Shown piece by piece: positions 52,306 through 61,637 of a DNA stretch of 64,000 bases. The notes below the pieces were generated by a model. It made no database searches, was not told the DNA's origin, and worked only from the letters and a program-made list of their open reading frames with translations. The stretch comes from Pseudomonas serbica. GTDB taxonomy: Bacteria > Pseudomonadota > Gammaproteobacteria > Pseudomonadales > Pseudomonadaceae. The stretch spans positions 248,001 to 312,000 of the forward strand of contig NZ_JAQIYM010000001.1 of NCBI RefSeq assembly GCF_028823535.1. The letters are read 5' to 3'. Every line of letters begins with the position of its first letter. The first letter of the stretch is position 1. The position numbers and the translations under genes are program-made.

Positions 52306-52962
52306 ATGCGGCTGGCTTTATTCGACTTGGACAACACGCTTCTGGGCGGCGACAGCGACCACGCCTGGGGCGATTACCTGTGTGAGCGCGGCTTCCTCGA
52401 CGCCGTCGCCTACAAGACACGCAACGACGAGTTTTACCAGGACTACCTGGCTGGCAAGCTGGATAACGCCGCCTACCTGAATTTCTGCCTGGAAGTGCTC
52501 GGCCGTACCGAAATGGCCACCCTGGATCTATGGCACAGCGACTACATGCGCGACTGCATCGAACCGATCGTGCTGCCCAAGGCGATCGAGTTGCTGGCCC
52601 AGCACCGCGATGCCGGTGACAAACTGGTGATCATTACCGCCACCAACCGCTTCGTGACCGGCCCCATCGCCACGCGCCTGGGCGTCGAGACCTTGATCGC
52701 CACCGAATGCGAAATGCAGGATGGCCGCTACACCGGGCGCAGTACCGATGTACCGTGCTTCCGTGAAGGCAAGGTGACAAGGCTGAATCGTTGGCTGGAA
52801 GAAACCGGGCACAACCTCGAGGACAGCTACTTTTATAGCGACTCGATGAATGACCTGGCGTTGCTGGAGCAGGTGGCGAATCCGGTGGCGGTTGATCCGG
52901 ATTCGAATTTGCGGGCTGAGGCCGAGAAACGTGGCTGGCCGGTGATTTCGTTGCGCGATTGA
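52306..52962 (+). CDS. HAD-IB family phosphatase (SerB-like)
   Basis: This 218-residue HAD phosphatase has motif [15 protein letters not shown], motif [10 protein letters not shown], and motif [22 protein letters not shown] helical C1 cap lies between them. It is related to phosphoserine phosphatase-like HAD-IB proteins that act on small phosphorylated metabolites; the substrate is unknown. It is divergent from rppH, the same arrangement recalled in PAO1. A REP pair follows. Confidence 0.88.
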   Translation: MRLALFDLDNTLLGGDSDHAWGDYLCERGFLDAVAYKTRNDEFYQDYLAGKLDNAAYLNFCLEVLGRTEMATLDLWHSDYMRDCIEPIVLPKAIELLAQHRDAGDKLVIITATNRFVTGPIATRLGVETLIATECEMQDGRYTGRSTDVPCFREGKVTRLNRWLEETGHNLEDSYFYSDSMNDLALLEQVANPVAVDPDSNLRAEAEKRGWPVISLRD

Positions 52963-52969
52963 CATTGCT

Positions 52970-53023
52970 TTCGCGAGCAAGCCCGCTCCCACATTCTAAT
53001 GTGGGAGCGGGCTTGCTCGCGAA
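52970..53023. repeat. Paired inverted REP (GTGGGAGCGGGCTTGCTCGCGAA type)
   Basis: Two perfect inverted copies are nearly back to back (ACATTCTAATGT centre). They lie between the convergent HAD gene and the DUF2269-like gene. Confidence 0.9.
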
Positions 53024-53045
53024 GGTGGCGACTGGGTCTCAAGCC

Positions 53046-53471
53046 TTACACAGGCTTGGCACCCATCAACCCGGCAATCGCCACAAAACAGACAAAACTG
53101 AACAACGCCAAGGCAAAGGTAAACCTGCCCACGCCACTCGGCGTCTTGCGCAGCTTGTTCAGCCGCACCAACAACCAGAACCACGCCAACGCCGCCACGG
53201 TGTACAGCACACTGGACGCCAGCAACCACGTCTGCCCCAGCGGCCAACCCACCAGGTGGACCATCCCCCAGCCGGTAAACGGCATGCTCAACAGCGCCAG
53301 CCCCATCAACAACCAGATGAACACTCGTGGTCGTTGCAGGGTGCGGCTGCCCGCCGTCGCGTCGCCGTTACGCCGCGCGCGCCAGACCCAGATCCCCAGG
53401 CTCAGCGCGCCCAGCAGCAACACCACCGTCGCCACCATGTGCGCCGCTTTCAGGGCCGTTAACGTTTCCAT
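53046..53471 (-). CDS. DUF2269-like integral membrane protein
   Basis: This 141-residue protein has four membrane helices (about 9-29, 50-70, 79-101 and 115-136). The charged connecting loops VWRARRNGDATAGSRTLQRP and RLNKLRKTPSG suggest a cytoplasmic orientation for the basic loops. It resembles the DUF2269 predicted membrane family found beside ilvA in Pseudomonas. Function is unknown. It is on the ilvA strand, 39 bp downstream of it. Confidence 0.75.
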   Translation of the reverse strand: METLTALKAAHMVATVVLLLGALSLGIWVWRARRNGDATAGSRTLQRPRVFIWLLMGLALLSMPFTGWGMVHLVGWPLGQTWLLASSVLYTVAALAWFWLLVRLNKLRKTPSGVGRFTFALALFSFVCFVAIAGLMGAKPV

Positions 53472-53510
53472 CGTCGGTATTCCTTATGACCTGCCCATCA
53501 GCGTAGCCGC

Positions 53511-55025
53511 TCAGCCCAGAAACAGCTGATAGGCCGGGTTGTCGCTTTCATCCCAATACGGGTAGCCGATTTCTTCCAGCGCAGCCGGCACCAGGTGACG
53601 TTCCTCGTGAGGCACCTGCAGGCCCGCGACCACACGGCCATCGGCCGCACCATGATTACGATAGTGAAACATCGAGATGTTCCAGCGCCCGCCGAGCTTG
53701 TTGAGGAAGTTGAATAGCGCGCCCGGACGCTCCGGAAATTCGAAGCGCAGGATCACTTCATCGACCACATGCGCCGCACGACCGCCGACCATGTGACGGA
53801 TGTGCAACTTGGCCAGTTCGTTGTCGGTCAGGTCGACGACCGGGAAGCCCTGCTCGCCCAGGCTGGCGATCAACGCACGGCGAGGGTCGGTGTCCGGATG
53901 GGTCTGCACGCCGACGAAGATGTGCGCTTCGCTACCGGTGTTGTAGCGGTAGTTGAATTCGGTGATCTGGCGCTTGCCGATGGCTTCGCAGAACGCCTTG
54001 AAGCTCCCCGGCTTCTCGGGGATGGTCACGGCGATGATGGCTTCACGACCCTCGCCCAGTTCGGCGCGCTCGGCGACATGGCGCAGACGGTCGAAATTGA
54101 CGTTGGCCCCGGAGTCGATGGCCACGAAGGTCTGGCCGGTAACGCCGCGGGACTCGACATACTTCTTGATCCCGGCCACGCCCAGGGCGCCGGCAGGTTC
54201 GGTGATCGAACGGGTATCGTCGTAGATGTCCTTGATCGCCGCACAGATTTCATCGGTGCTGACGGTGATGACTTCGTCGACGTAGTCTTTGCAGATCTCA
54301 AAGGTGTATTGGCCGATCTGAGCCACCGCGACGCCATCGGCGAAGATGCCCACGGTCGGCAACACCACGCGCTCACCCGCCGCCATGGCAGCTTGCAGGC
54401 AATTGGAGTCATCCGGCTCGACGCCGATGATCTTGATGTCTGGCCGCAGGTACTTCACGTACGCCGCAATACCGGCGATCAGGCCGCCACCGCCCACCGG
54501 CACGAAGATCGCATCCAGAGGCGCCGGGTGCTGGCGCAAAATCTCCATGGCCACCGTGCCCTGCCCGGCAATGGTGTGAGGATCGTCGTAAGGGTGAATG
54601 TAGACGTAGCCTTTTTCGTCGACCAGTTTCAGCGAGTAGGCCAAGGCCTCCGGAAACGAATCGCCGTGCAGCACCACTTTGCCACCACGCGAGCGCACGC
54701 CTTCGACCTTGATCTCGGGCGTGGTCTTGGGCATGACGATGGTGGCTTTTACGCCCAGGACCTTGGCGGCCAGGGCCAGGCCTTGGGCATGGTTGCCGGC
54801 GGAAGCGGTGACCACGCCGCGGGCGCGTTCTTCGTCGCTCAGTTGGGTCAGCTTGTTGTAGGCACCGCGAATCTTGAACGAGAACACCGGCTGCAGGTCT
54901 TCACGCTTGAGCAAAATCTCGTTGCCCAGCCGCTCGGAGAGCTGACGGGCAGTCTGCAATGGGGTTTCTACGGCAACGTCATAAACGCGCGAGGTGAGGA
55001 TCTTTTTGACGTACTGTTCAAGCAT
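53511..55025 (-). CDS. ilvA: Biosynthetic threonine ammonia-lyase IlvA
   Basis: This 504-residue PLP enzyme deaminates threonine to 2-oxobutanoate for isoleucine synthesis. The catalytic lysine lies in PVFSFKIRGAYNKL, and the phosphate-binding loop is VPVGGGGLIAG. Two ACT-like regulatory domains fill the last 170 residues (GSFKAFCEAIGKRQITEF; GALFNFLNKLGG), so isoleucine feedback inhibition is expected. It is divergent from rpiA. Together with ilvD in this window it contributes to branched-chain amino acid synthesis. Confidence 0.96.
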   Translation of the reverse strand: MLEQYVKKILTSRVYDVAVETPLQTARQLSERLGNEILLKREDLQPVFSFKIRGAYNKLTQLSDEERARGVVTASAGNHAQGLALAAKVLGVKATIVMPKTTPEIKVEGVRSRGGKVVLHGDSFPEALAYSLKLVDEKGYVYIHPYDDPHTIAGQGTVAMEILRQHPAPLDAIFVPVGGGGLIAGIAAYVKYLRPDIKIIGVEPDDSNCLQAAMAAGERVVLPTVGIFADGVAVAQIGQYTFEICKDYVDEVITVSTDEICAAIKDIYDDTRSITEPAGALGVAGIKKYVESRGVTGQTFVAIDSGANVNFDRLRHVAERAELGEGREAIIAVTIPEKPGSFKAFCEAIGKRQITEFNYRYNTGSEAHIFVGVQTHPDTDPRRALIASLGEQGFPVVDLTDNELAKLHIRHMVGGRAAHVVDEVILRFEFPERPGALFNFLNKLGGRWNISMFHYRNHGAADGRVVAGLQVPHEERHLVPAALEEIGYPYWDESDNPAYQLFLG

Positions 55026-55173
55026 CGGAAAGCATCACTGAGCGGGTTGGGCAGGATCAAGGAGTCTAACCCGGCTTTTGGCCGCACGACCACACGAATC
55101 AAGAGGTTTTGCCTCGCCATGGGGCTATAATGCCTGCCTTTGCGTTCTTACCTTGCCCGCTTCCGGAGCCCGC

Positions 55174-55848
55174 ATGACCCAGGATCAACTCAAACAGGCC
55201 GTAGCCCAGGCCGCCGTCGACTTCATCCTCCCGAAACTCGATGACAAGAGCATCGTCGGGGTCGGCACCGGCTCCACCGCCAACTGCTTCATCGATGCCC
55301 TGGCCCAGCACAAGGGCGCCTTCGATGGCGCGGTCGCCAGCTCTGAAGCCACCGCGGCACGCCTCAAGGGCCACGGCATTCCGGTGTACGAGCTCAATAC
55401 GGTCAGCGACCTGGAGTTCTACGTCGACGGCGCCGACGAGAGCGACGAGCACTTGAACCTGATCAAGGGCGGCGGAGCGGCCCTGACCCGCGAGAAAATC
55501 GTCGCGGCCGTGGCCAAGACCTTCATCTGCATCGCCGACGCCAGCAAACTGGTGCCCGTGCTCGGCGCATTCCCGCTGCCCGTGGAGGTGATCCCGATGG
55601 CCCGCAGCCACGTGGCCCGCCAGCTGGTGAAACTGGGCGGCGACCCGGTCTACCGTGAAGGCGTGCTGACCGACAACGGCAACATCATCCTCGACGTGTT
55701 CAACCTGGAGATCACCAACCCGGTTGAGCTGGAATCGCAGATCAATGCGATCGTCGGCGTGGTCACCAACGGCTTGTTTGCGGCGCGCCCGGCGGATCTG
55801 CTGTTGCTGGGCACCAGTGAAGGCGTAAAAACCCTGCGCGCCCAATAA
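55174..55848 (+). CDS. rpiA: Ribose-5-phosphate isomerase A
   Basis: This 224-residue enzyme interconverts ribose-5-phosphate and ribulose-5-phosphate. The signature pieces are [36 protein letters not shown] and [13 protein letters not shown] with the catalytic residues. The start [10 protein letters not shown] has GGAG in front; the longer in-frame ORF begins in the divergent promoter region. It is divergent from ilvA. A REP pair lies after it. Confidence 0.97.
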   Translation: MTQDQLKQAVAQAAVDFILPKLDDKSIVGVGTGSTANCFIDALAQHKGAFDGAVASSEATAARLKGHGIPVYELNTVSDLEFYVDGADESDEHLNLIKGGGAALTREKIVAAVAKTFICIADASKLVPVLGAFPLPVEVIPMARSHVARQLVKLGGDPVYREGVLTDNGNIILDVFNLEITNPVELESQINAIVGVVTNGLFAARPADLLLLGTSEGVKTLRAQ

Positions 55849-55860
55849 TACGCAATACCC

Positions 55861-55952
55861 TTGTAGGAGCTGGCTTACCAGCGAAGAGGCCATCAAATCC
55901 AACATTGATGTTGAATGATCTGCCGCTATCGCTGGCAAGCCAGCTCCTACAG
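55861..55952. repeat. Paired inverted REP (GTAGGAGCTGGCTTGCCAGCGAA type)
   Basis: TTGTAGGAGCTGGCTTACCAGC and GCTGGCAAGCCAGCTCCTACA are separated by about 45 bp with the spacer CAACATTGATGTTGAATG. The spacer is similar to that at 57960-58051. Confidence 0.9.
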
Positions 55953-55966
55953 GTTCGTGGTGTTGG

Positions 55967-56884
55967 TTAGGGTGGTGTTGGCTTTTTGAACACGTAAAAC
56001 AGATTCGGCTCACTCACCAGGTACATCGTACCGTCGTCGTCCATGGCGATCCCTTCCGCTTGCGGAACAGTCTTTTTCAAACCCTGACGCCCCTTGTTCA
56101 ACGACATGGTGCTCAGCGGTCGACCATCCACATCCAGTTCCAGAATCAGCCGCGACTCGTCGGACAACGCCAGCAAGTGCCCGCTGCGCTCGTCGTATTG
56201 CAGGCTCGACAGGTCCCGCACGAACATCCCGGCGTCGCGCTTGGGGTTGTTGATCACATGTACGGCGTAGGATTTTTCCGGATTGAAATGCGGGAAGCCG
56301 TGCACTTCGTAGATCAGCATCGGGTCGCGCTCCTTGGCCACGAACAGCCGCTTGCCCACCGAATCATAGGCCAGGCCCTCGAAACCCTTGTTGCCGCGCA
56401 TGTGCACCCCGAGGGTCATCTGTTCCGCATCCGCCGAATCGAGGAAGGTGGTGTCATCCTCCAGATGAATCTTGATCAGCCGTTGCTGGCGCTCGTCCGT
56501 GATCACGTAGGTGTCGGCACTGATGAACTCAACAGCCTCCGGATCACCAAAACCGACCAGCGCAATGCGGCGCAGGATCCTGCCGTCGAGGGACAGCTCG
56601 ATCAATTCGGAGTTTTGATTGGTGACGGTGAACAGGCTTTTACGCACCGGGTCGTAGGTCAAGGCTGAAACATCGTCGTCCAGCCCTTCGATGACCTGCC
56701 CCTCCAACACCACCCGATACTGGTCCAGGCCAATGGACTGGCTGTTCATCGGCTGCCAGAGCGTGTGCAGGTTGAACCAGGCGCGCTCGAACAGGCGCAG
56801 ATACTGACCGAACGCAATCAATACGCTCAGGGCAATCACCGACAGGAGCACAAGCAGGGGTTTGGGGCGGGCTAATCGACGCAT
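55967..56884 (-). CDS. SdiA-regulated (YjiK-type) protein, copy A
   Basis: This 305-residue protein has an N-terminal signal-anchor helix (about 9-27) and then a beta-propeller-like SdiA-regulated domain (GLDDDVSALTYDPVRKSLFTV, GFGDPEAVEFISADTYVI, GNKGFEGLAYDSVGKRLFVA, AEGIAMDDDGTMYLVSEPNLFYVF). Family members have predicted phosphodiesterase/esterase-like or lectin-like propellers facing the periplasm. It is about half identical in its motifs to the next gene upstream, from which it is separated by 94 bp. Function is unknown. Confidence 0.82.
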   Translation of the reverse strand: MRRLARPKPLLVLLSVIALSVLIAFGQYLRLFERAWFNLHTLWQPMNSQSIGLDQYRVVLEGQVIEGLDDDVSALTYDPVRKSLFTVTNQNSELIELSLDGRILRRIALVGFGDPEAVEFISADTYVITDERQQRLIKIHLEDDTTFLDSADAEQMTLGVHMRGNKGFEGLAYDSVGKRLFVAKERDPMLIYEVHGFPHFNPEKSYAVHVINNPKRDAGMFVRDLSSLQYDERSGHLLALSDESRLILELDVDGRPLSTMSLNKGRQGLKKTVPQAEGIAMDDDGTMYLVSEPNLFYVFKKPTPP

Positions 56885-56978
56885 TCAGGCGGGCTCAAAT
56901 TCAAAACAGGCGGATGAGATATCACGCCTGCATGAACTGAAGCTTAATGGCCATTGGCCGCAAAGGACAATCGCGGGG

Positions 56979-57905
56979 TTATTTCTGTTTTTCGAAGCGG
57001 TAGAACAGGTTCGGCTCGCTCACCATGTACAGCGTACCGGCCTCGTCCATGGTCACGCCTTCGGCCCGCGGGATGGTCTTTTTCAGGCCGTTGAAGCCAC
57101 CCAGCAAGGTCATGAAGCTGACTTGCTCGCCTTTCTCGTCCAGCTCCAGCAACAGGTGGGAGTCAGCGGACAACACCAGGGTGTGGCCGGTCCGTGGATC
57201 GATGGCCAGGGCGGACAGGTTGCGGATGTCCAGCTCATCACTGGCAAGCTTTTGCTTGTCACCGGTGAGCACCTTGGCGTCGACTTTCCAGGTGAACAGC
57301 GCGGGCGGACGCTCTTCGCCGAGCAATAATTGCTGATTGCGCGCATCCCAGGTGACGGCCTCGAAGGCCTTGTTCTGGTCTTTCGAAGGTCCGAGGTCGT
57401 ACTTCGGATAATCAACGATGTTCAGCTCGCGAGTGTTTGCATCAACCTTGACGAGGATCACCTGGTGGTCACGCTCATCAACAATGGCCAGCATCCCGTT
57501 GCCCAGCGCTGTCACCCCTTCAGGATTGCTCCAGCCCACCAACGGCATTTTGCGCAGTACATCGCCTTGCAGCGACAACTCGACCAGGAACGGGTTTTTG
57601 CCCATCACTGAAAACAGGGTCTTGGTCTGGGCATCGTAGGTGACGTCCGACGCTTCGTCCTTTTCCATGCCCGGCAGTGGCTTGGCGTCGATCACCGCAC
57701 GGTAGTCCGGCAGCCAGACACTGCCCTGGCGCTCGGCAGGGCTTTCAAAACGCTCTTGCACCCAAAGCACGCCACGGTCATCCCAATGCATGGCAAACGC
57801 CAGGCCATAGGCGGCGGCGACCAACAGCAACAGCCAGGAATACCAGCGCAGGGCAAAGCGCGAACGGCGGGCAGGTTTAAGCGAAGAAAGCGGTTGAGTA
57901 GCCAT
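56979..57905 (-). CDS. SdiA-regulated (YjiK-type) protein, copy B
   Basis: This 308-residue paralog of the protein at 55967-56884 has a signal anchor at about 20-38 (WYSWLLLLVAAAYGLAFAM) and the same propeller motifs in order (EASDVTYDAQTKTLFSV, GWSNPEGVTALGNGMLAIV, NKAFEAVTWDARNQQLLLG, AEGVTMDEAGTLYMVSEPNL). The tandem copies on the same strand imply a local duplication with subsequent divergence. It is likely anchored in the inner membrane with the propeller in the periplasm. Confidence 0.82.
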   Translation of the reverse strand: MATQPLSSLKPARRSRFALRWYSWLLLLVAAAYGLAFAMHWDDRGVLWVQERFESPAERQGSVWLPDYRAVIDAKPLPGMEKDEASDVTYDAQTKTLFSVMGKNPFLVELSLQGDVLRKMPLVGWSNPEGVTALGNGMLAIVDERDHQVILVKVDANTRELNIVDYPKYDLGPSKDQNKAFEAVTWDARNQQLLLGEERPPALFTWKVDAKVLTGDKQKLASDELDIRNLSALAIDPRTGHTLVLSADSHLLLELDEKGEQVSFMTLLGGFNGLKKTIPRAEGVTMDEAGTLYMVSEPNLFYRFEKQK

Positions 57906-57959
57906 CAGGGCATGCGTTCCAGAGATTCAGGCTTGGGGTAATAGCACAACCGCAACCCC

Positions 57960-58051
57960 TGTAGGAGCTGGCTTGCCAGCGAAGGCGGCGTAACAGTCAA
58001 CTTAGATGTTGAATGTAAGGGCCTCTTCGCTGGCAAGCCAGCTCCTACAAG
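57960..58051. repeat. Paired inverted REP (GTAGGAGCTGGCTTGCCAGCGAA type)
   Basis: Full inverted copies with the spacer CAACTTAGATGTTGAATG are related to the pair at 55861-55952. Together the two pairs bracket the SdiA-regulated paralogs. Confidence 0.9.
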
Positions 58052-58064
58052 GGTTTTGAGTGGC

Positions 58065-58730
58065 TTAGCGAACGCTGCTGGTGAAGCGGCTGGCGCCGGG
58101 CAACTCCAGGACGATCTCGTCGCCGACATTCAGCGGGCCGACGCCCACTGGCGTGCCGGTAAGGATCACGTCTCCGGCTTGCAGCGAGAAACAGCCGGCC
58201 ATGTGCTGGATCATCGGCACGATCGGGTTGAGCATCGCACTGCTGTTGCCATCCTGGCGAACTTCACCATTGATGGTCAGGCGAATACCGATATCAGTCA
58301 GGTCGGCAAAGGTGCCGCCGGAAACGAACGGTGCAATCACCGCCGCGCCGTCGAAGGACTTGGCGATTTCCCAGGGCAGGCCCTTGGATTTCAGCTCGGC
58401 CTGCTTGTCGCGCAGGGTCAGGTCCAGCGCCGGGGCGAAACCGGAGATGGCGTCGAGCACTTCTTCAACGCTGGGTTTGGTCGACAAAGGCTTGCCGATC
58501 AATACCGCGATTTCCGCTTCGTAATGCACCGAGCCACGCTCGGTCGGAATGCTGAAACCGCCTTCCAGCGGCACCACACAACTGCCCGGCTTGATGAACA
58601 ACAGCGGCTCAGTCGGCACCGGATTGTCCAGTTCCTTGGCGTGTTCGGCGTAGTTACGGCCGATGCACACCACTTTCCCCAACGGGAAGTGAATACGCGT
58701 ACCGTCCACATACTGGTGCTGATAGCTCAT
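58065..58730 (-). CDS. Fumarylacetoacetate hydrolase family protein (acylpyruvase-like)
   Basis: This 221-residue protein belongs to the compact FAH/YcgM family. The N terminus contains KVVCIGRNYAEHAKEL, the metal-binding acidic residues lie in VHYEAEIAVLIGK, and the C-terminal part reads GDVILTGTPVGVGPLNVGDEI. Members hydrolyse acylpyruvates or decarboxylate oxaloacetate. The start MSYQHQ with GGAG upstream is preferred to an ATG 21 bp earlier. The gene follows the D-2-hydroxyglutarate dehydrogenase gene by 22 bp on the same strand, probably in one operon. Confidence 0.87.
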   Translation of the reverse strand: MSYQHQYVDGTRIHFPLGKVVCIGRNYAEHAKELDNPVPTEPLLFIKPGSCVVPLEGGFSIPTERGSVHYEAEIAVLIGKPLSTKPSVEEVLDAISGFAPALDLTLRDKQAELKSKGLPWEIAKSFDGAAVIAPFVSGGTFADLTDIGIRLTINGEVRQDGNSSAMLNPIVPMIQHMAGCFSLQAGDVILTGTPVGVGPLNVGDEIVLELPGASRFTSSVR

Positions 58731-58752
58731 TACCGACTCCTGTTTACTCAAT

Positions 58753-60147
58753 TCAAACAGCGAAAATCTTGCCCGGGTTCATGATGCCGTTCGGGTCGAA
58801 CACTGCCTTGACGGCTTTCATGTACTCGATCTCAACCGGCGAACGGCTGTAGGTCAAATAATCCCGCTTGGTCATGCCCACACCGTGTTCGGCGGAGATC
58901 GAACCGTTGTACTTCTCGACGGTTTCGAACACCCACTTGTTGACGGTGGCGCACTTGGCGAAGAAATCGTCCTTGCTCAGGTTATCCGGCTTGAGGATGT
59001 TCAAGTGCAGGTTGCCGTCGCCGATGTGGCCAAACCAGACGATTTCGAAGTCAGGGTAGTGTTCGCCGACGATCGCGTCGATTTCCTTGAGGAATGCCGG
59101 GACTTTCGACACGGTGACCGAAATGTCGTTCTTGTACGGCGTCCAGTGGGAAATGGTTTCGGAAATGTATTCGCGCAACTTCCACAGGTTCTGCAGCTGG
59201 GTTTCGCTCTGGCTCATCACGCCGTCCAGCACCCAGCCCTGCTCCACGCAGTGCTCGAAGGTTTCCAGGGCGTGGTTGGCCACTTCTTCGGTGGTGGCTT
59301 CGAATTCCAGCAGCGCGTAGAACGGGCAGTCGGTTTCGAACGGCGCCGGTACGTCGCCACGGCCCATGACCTTGGCCAGGGCCTTGTCGGAGAAGAATTC
59401 GAAGGCGGTCAGGTCGAGCTTGCTTTGGAAGGCGTGCAGCACTGGCATGATCGAGTCGAAATCGGTGGTACCCAGGACCATCGCCGTCAGGTTTTTCGGC
59501 GCGCGATCCAGGCGCATGGTCGCTTCGACCACAAAGCCGAGGGTACCTTCAGCACCGATGAACAGCTGACGCATGTCGTAGCCGGTGGCGTTCTTGATCA
59601 GGTCGCGGTTCAGCTCCAGCACGTCGCCCTTGCCCGTGACGACTTTCATGCCGGCCACCCAGTTACGGGTCATGCCGTAGCGAATGACCTTGATTCCGCC
59701 GGCATTGGTGCCGATATTGCCGCCAATCTGGCTCGAACCTGCCGAAGCGAAGTCCACCGGGTAGTACAGGCCCTTTTCTTCGGCCACGTTCTGCAGGTGC
59801 TCGGTGACCACGCCCGGCTGGCAAACGGCAGTTCGGTCGGTCAGGTTCACGTCGAGGATCTGGTTCATGTAGTCGAAGGACACGACCACTTCGCCATTGG
59901 CCGCCACCGCAGCGGCGGAAAGGCCGGTGCGACCACCGGAAGGCACCAGCGCCACCTTGTGTTTATTGGCCCACAGGACAATGGCCTGGACCTGTTCGGT
60001 GGTCTTGGGGAACACGATGGCGGTCGGGGCCGGAGCGAAATGCTTGGTCCAATCCTTACCGTAGGCATTCAGGGAGTCGGCATCGGTCAGCACCTTGCCA
60101 GGCTCAACCAGGGTCTTCAGCTCTTCAATCAGGGCAGGATTGGTCAT
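58753..60147 (-). CDS. FAD-linked oxidase, D-2-hydroxyglutarate dehydrogenase type
   Basis: This 464-residue flavoenzyme has an N-terminal PCMH FAD domain (VALVPSGGRTGLSAAAVAANG, SSQIGGNIGTNAGG) and a C-terminal substrate/metal domain (WFGHIGDGNLHLNI, SAEHGVGMTKRD, ending DPNGIMNPGK). It matches bacterial D-2-hydroxyglutarate dehydrogenase. It is divergent from serA. In P. stutzeri this enzyme is reported to recycle the D-2-hydroxyglutarate made by SerA and so pull serine synthesis. The start MTNPALIEEL is chosen over an ATG 30 bp upstream. Confidence 0.9.
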   Translation of the reverse strand: MTNPALIEELKTLVEPGKVLTDADSLNAYGKDWTKHFAPAPTAIVFPKTTEQVQAIVLWANKHKVALVPSGGRTGLSAAAVAANGEVVVSFDYMNQILDVNLTDRTAVCQPGVVTEHLQNVAEEKGLYYPVDFASAGSSQIGGNIGTNAGGIKVIRYGMTRNWVAGMKVVTGKGDVLELNRDLIKNATGYDMRQLFIGAEGTLGFVVEATMRLDRAPKNLTAMVLGTTDFDSIMPVLHAFQSKLDLTAFEFFSDKALAKVMGRGDVPAPFETDCPFYALLEFEATTEEVANHALETFEHCVEQGWVLDGVMSQSETQLQNLWKLREYISETISHWTPYKNDISVTVSKVPAFLKEIDAIVGEHYPDFEIVWFGHIGDGNLHLNILKPDNLSKDDFFAKCATVNKWVFETVEKYNGSISAEHGVGMTKRDYLTYSRSPVEIEYMKAVKAVFDPNGIMNPGKIFAV

Positions 60148-60353
60148 CGACAGAACTCTCGAACAATTCATGGTCATCCTGAGAACGCTTCACGTCGCAG
60201 GAATGAGTGTTTAGCGGGGTGCATATGCTAGCATACCGACCCCGCAGCATAGTGCCCAAGGGCTGTTCTGCGGTGACGGCTTTCCTGCCGTGCGGGTCAG
60301 CTCCGGGCTGCTCCCTTTCCTGCCATTTTTCTCCGGGATACAGGTTTACGCAG

Positions 60354-61583
60354 ATGAGCAAGACTTCTCTCGATAAGAGCAAGATCAAGTTCCTTCTTCT
60401 CGAAGGCGTCCACCAATCGGCTGTCGACGTCCTCAAGGCGGCGGGCTACACCAGCATCGAGTACCTCACAGGTTCTCTGCCGGAAGCCCAGCTCAAGGAA
60501 AAGATCGCTGATGCTCACTTCATCGGCATTCGCTCGCGCACTCAACTGACCGAAGAGATCTTCGATCACGCGAAGAAGCTGGTGGCTGTCGGCTGTTTCT
60601 GCATCGGCACCAACCAGGTCGACCTGAGCGCTGCCCGCGAGCGCGGTATCGCCGTGTTCAACGCGCCGTACTCCAACACCCGCTCCGTTGCCGAGCTGGT
60701 GCTGGCCGAAGCGATCCTGTTGCTGCGCGGTATCCCTGAGAAGAACGCCTCCTGCCACCGTGGCGGCTGGATCAAGAGCGCGGCCAACTCCTTCGAGATC
60801 CGCGGCAAGAAGCTGGGCATCGTCGGCTACGGCTCGATCGGCACCCAACTGTCGGTCCTGGCCGAAGGCCTGGGCATGCAGGTGTACTTCTATGACACCG
60901 TGACCAAGCTGCCACTGGGTAACGCCACCCAGGTCGGCAACCTGCACGAACTGCTGGGCATGTCCGACATCGTGACCCTGCACGTACCGGAAACCGCTGC
61001 TACCCAGTGGATGATCGGCGAGAAGGAAATCCGTGCCATCAAGAAGGGCGGCATCCTGATCAACGCCGCACGCGGCACCGTGGTCGAACTGGACGCCCTG
61101 GCGGACGCGATCAAGGACAAGCACCTGATCGGCGCGGCCATCGACGTGTTCCCGGTGGAGCCACGCTCCAACGACGAAGAGTTCGAAAGCCCGCTGCGTG
61201 GCCTGGACAACGTTATCCTGACCCCGCACATCGGCGGTTCCACCGCCGAGGCGCAGGCCAACATCGGTCTGGAAGTGGCTGAGAAGCTGGTCAAGTACAG
61301 CGACAACGGTACCTCGGTATCGTCGGTGAACTTCCCGGAAGTGGCCCTGCCGGCTCACCCTGGCAAGCACCGCTTGCTGCACATCCACGAGAACATCCCG
61401 GGTGTGATGAGCGAGATCAACAAGGTCTTCGCCGAAAACGGCATCAACATCTCCGGTCAGTTCCTGCAGACCAACGAGAAAGTCGGCTACGTGGTCATCG
61501 ACGTAGACGCCGAGTACTCGGACCTGGCGCAACAGAAACTGCAACACGTCAACGGCACCATCCGTAGCCGTGTGCTGTTCTAA
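60354..61583 (+). CDS. serA: D-3-phosphoglycerate dehydrogenase SerA
   Basis: This 409-residue enzyme catalyses the first step of serine synthesis and can also reduce 2-oxoglutarate. The NAD-binding motif is GKKLGIVGYGSIGTQ. The catalytic Arg/Glu/His lie in NAARGTVVELD, FPVEP and LTPHIGGSTAEAQ. The C-terminal ACT domain for serine feedback spans about 335-409 (ENIPGVMSEINKVFAENGIN). The start MSKTSLDKSK is chosen; a 49-codon upstream frame is promoter sequence. A strong bidirectional terminator follows. Confidence 0.96.
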   Translation: MSKTSLDKSKIKFLLLEGVHQSAVDVLKAAGYTSIEYLTGSLPEAQLKEKIADAHFIGIRSRTQLTEEIFDHAKKLVAVGCFCIGTNQVDLSAARERGIAVFNAPYSNTRSVAELVLAEAILLLRGIPEKNASCHRGGWIKSAANSFEIRGKKLGIVGYGSIGTQLSVLAEGLGMQVYFYDTVTKLPLGNATQVGNLHELLGMSDIVTLHVPETAATQWMIGEKEIRAIKKGGILINAARGTVVELDALADAIKDKHLIGAAIDVFPVEPRSNDEEFESPLRGLDNVILTPHIGGSTAEAQANIGLEVAEKLVKYSDNGTSVSSVNFPEVALPAHPGKHRLLHIHENIPGVMSEINKVFAENGINISGQFLQTNEKVGYVVIDVDAEYSDLAQQKLQHVNGTIRSRVLF

Positions 61584-61601
61584 GAACAGCTGGCAGCATT
61601 G

Positions 61602-61637
61602 AAAAAGGGAGCCCCTGCCAAGGGGCTCCCTTTTTTT
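61602..61637. terminator. Bidirectional terminator, serA / DUF4399
   Basis: AAAAAGGGAGCCCC-TGCCAA-GGGGCTCCCTTTTTTT has a 9-bp GC-rich stem with A and T tracts on the two sides. It therefore serves both convergent genes. Its T tract overlaps the stop codon of the minus-strand gene. Confidence 0.95.
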
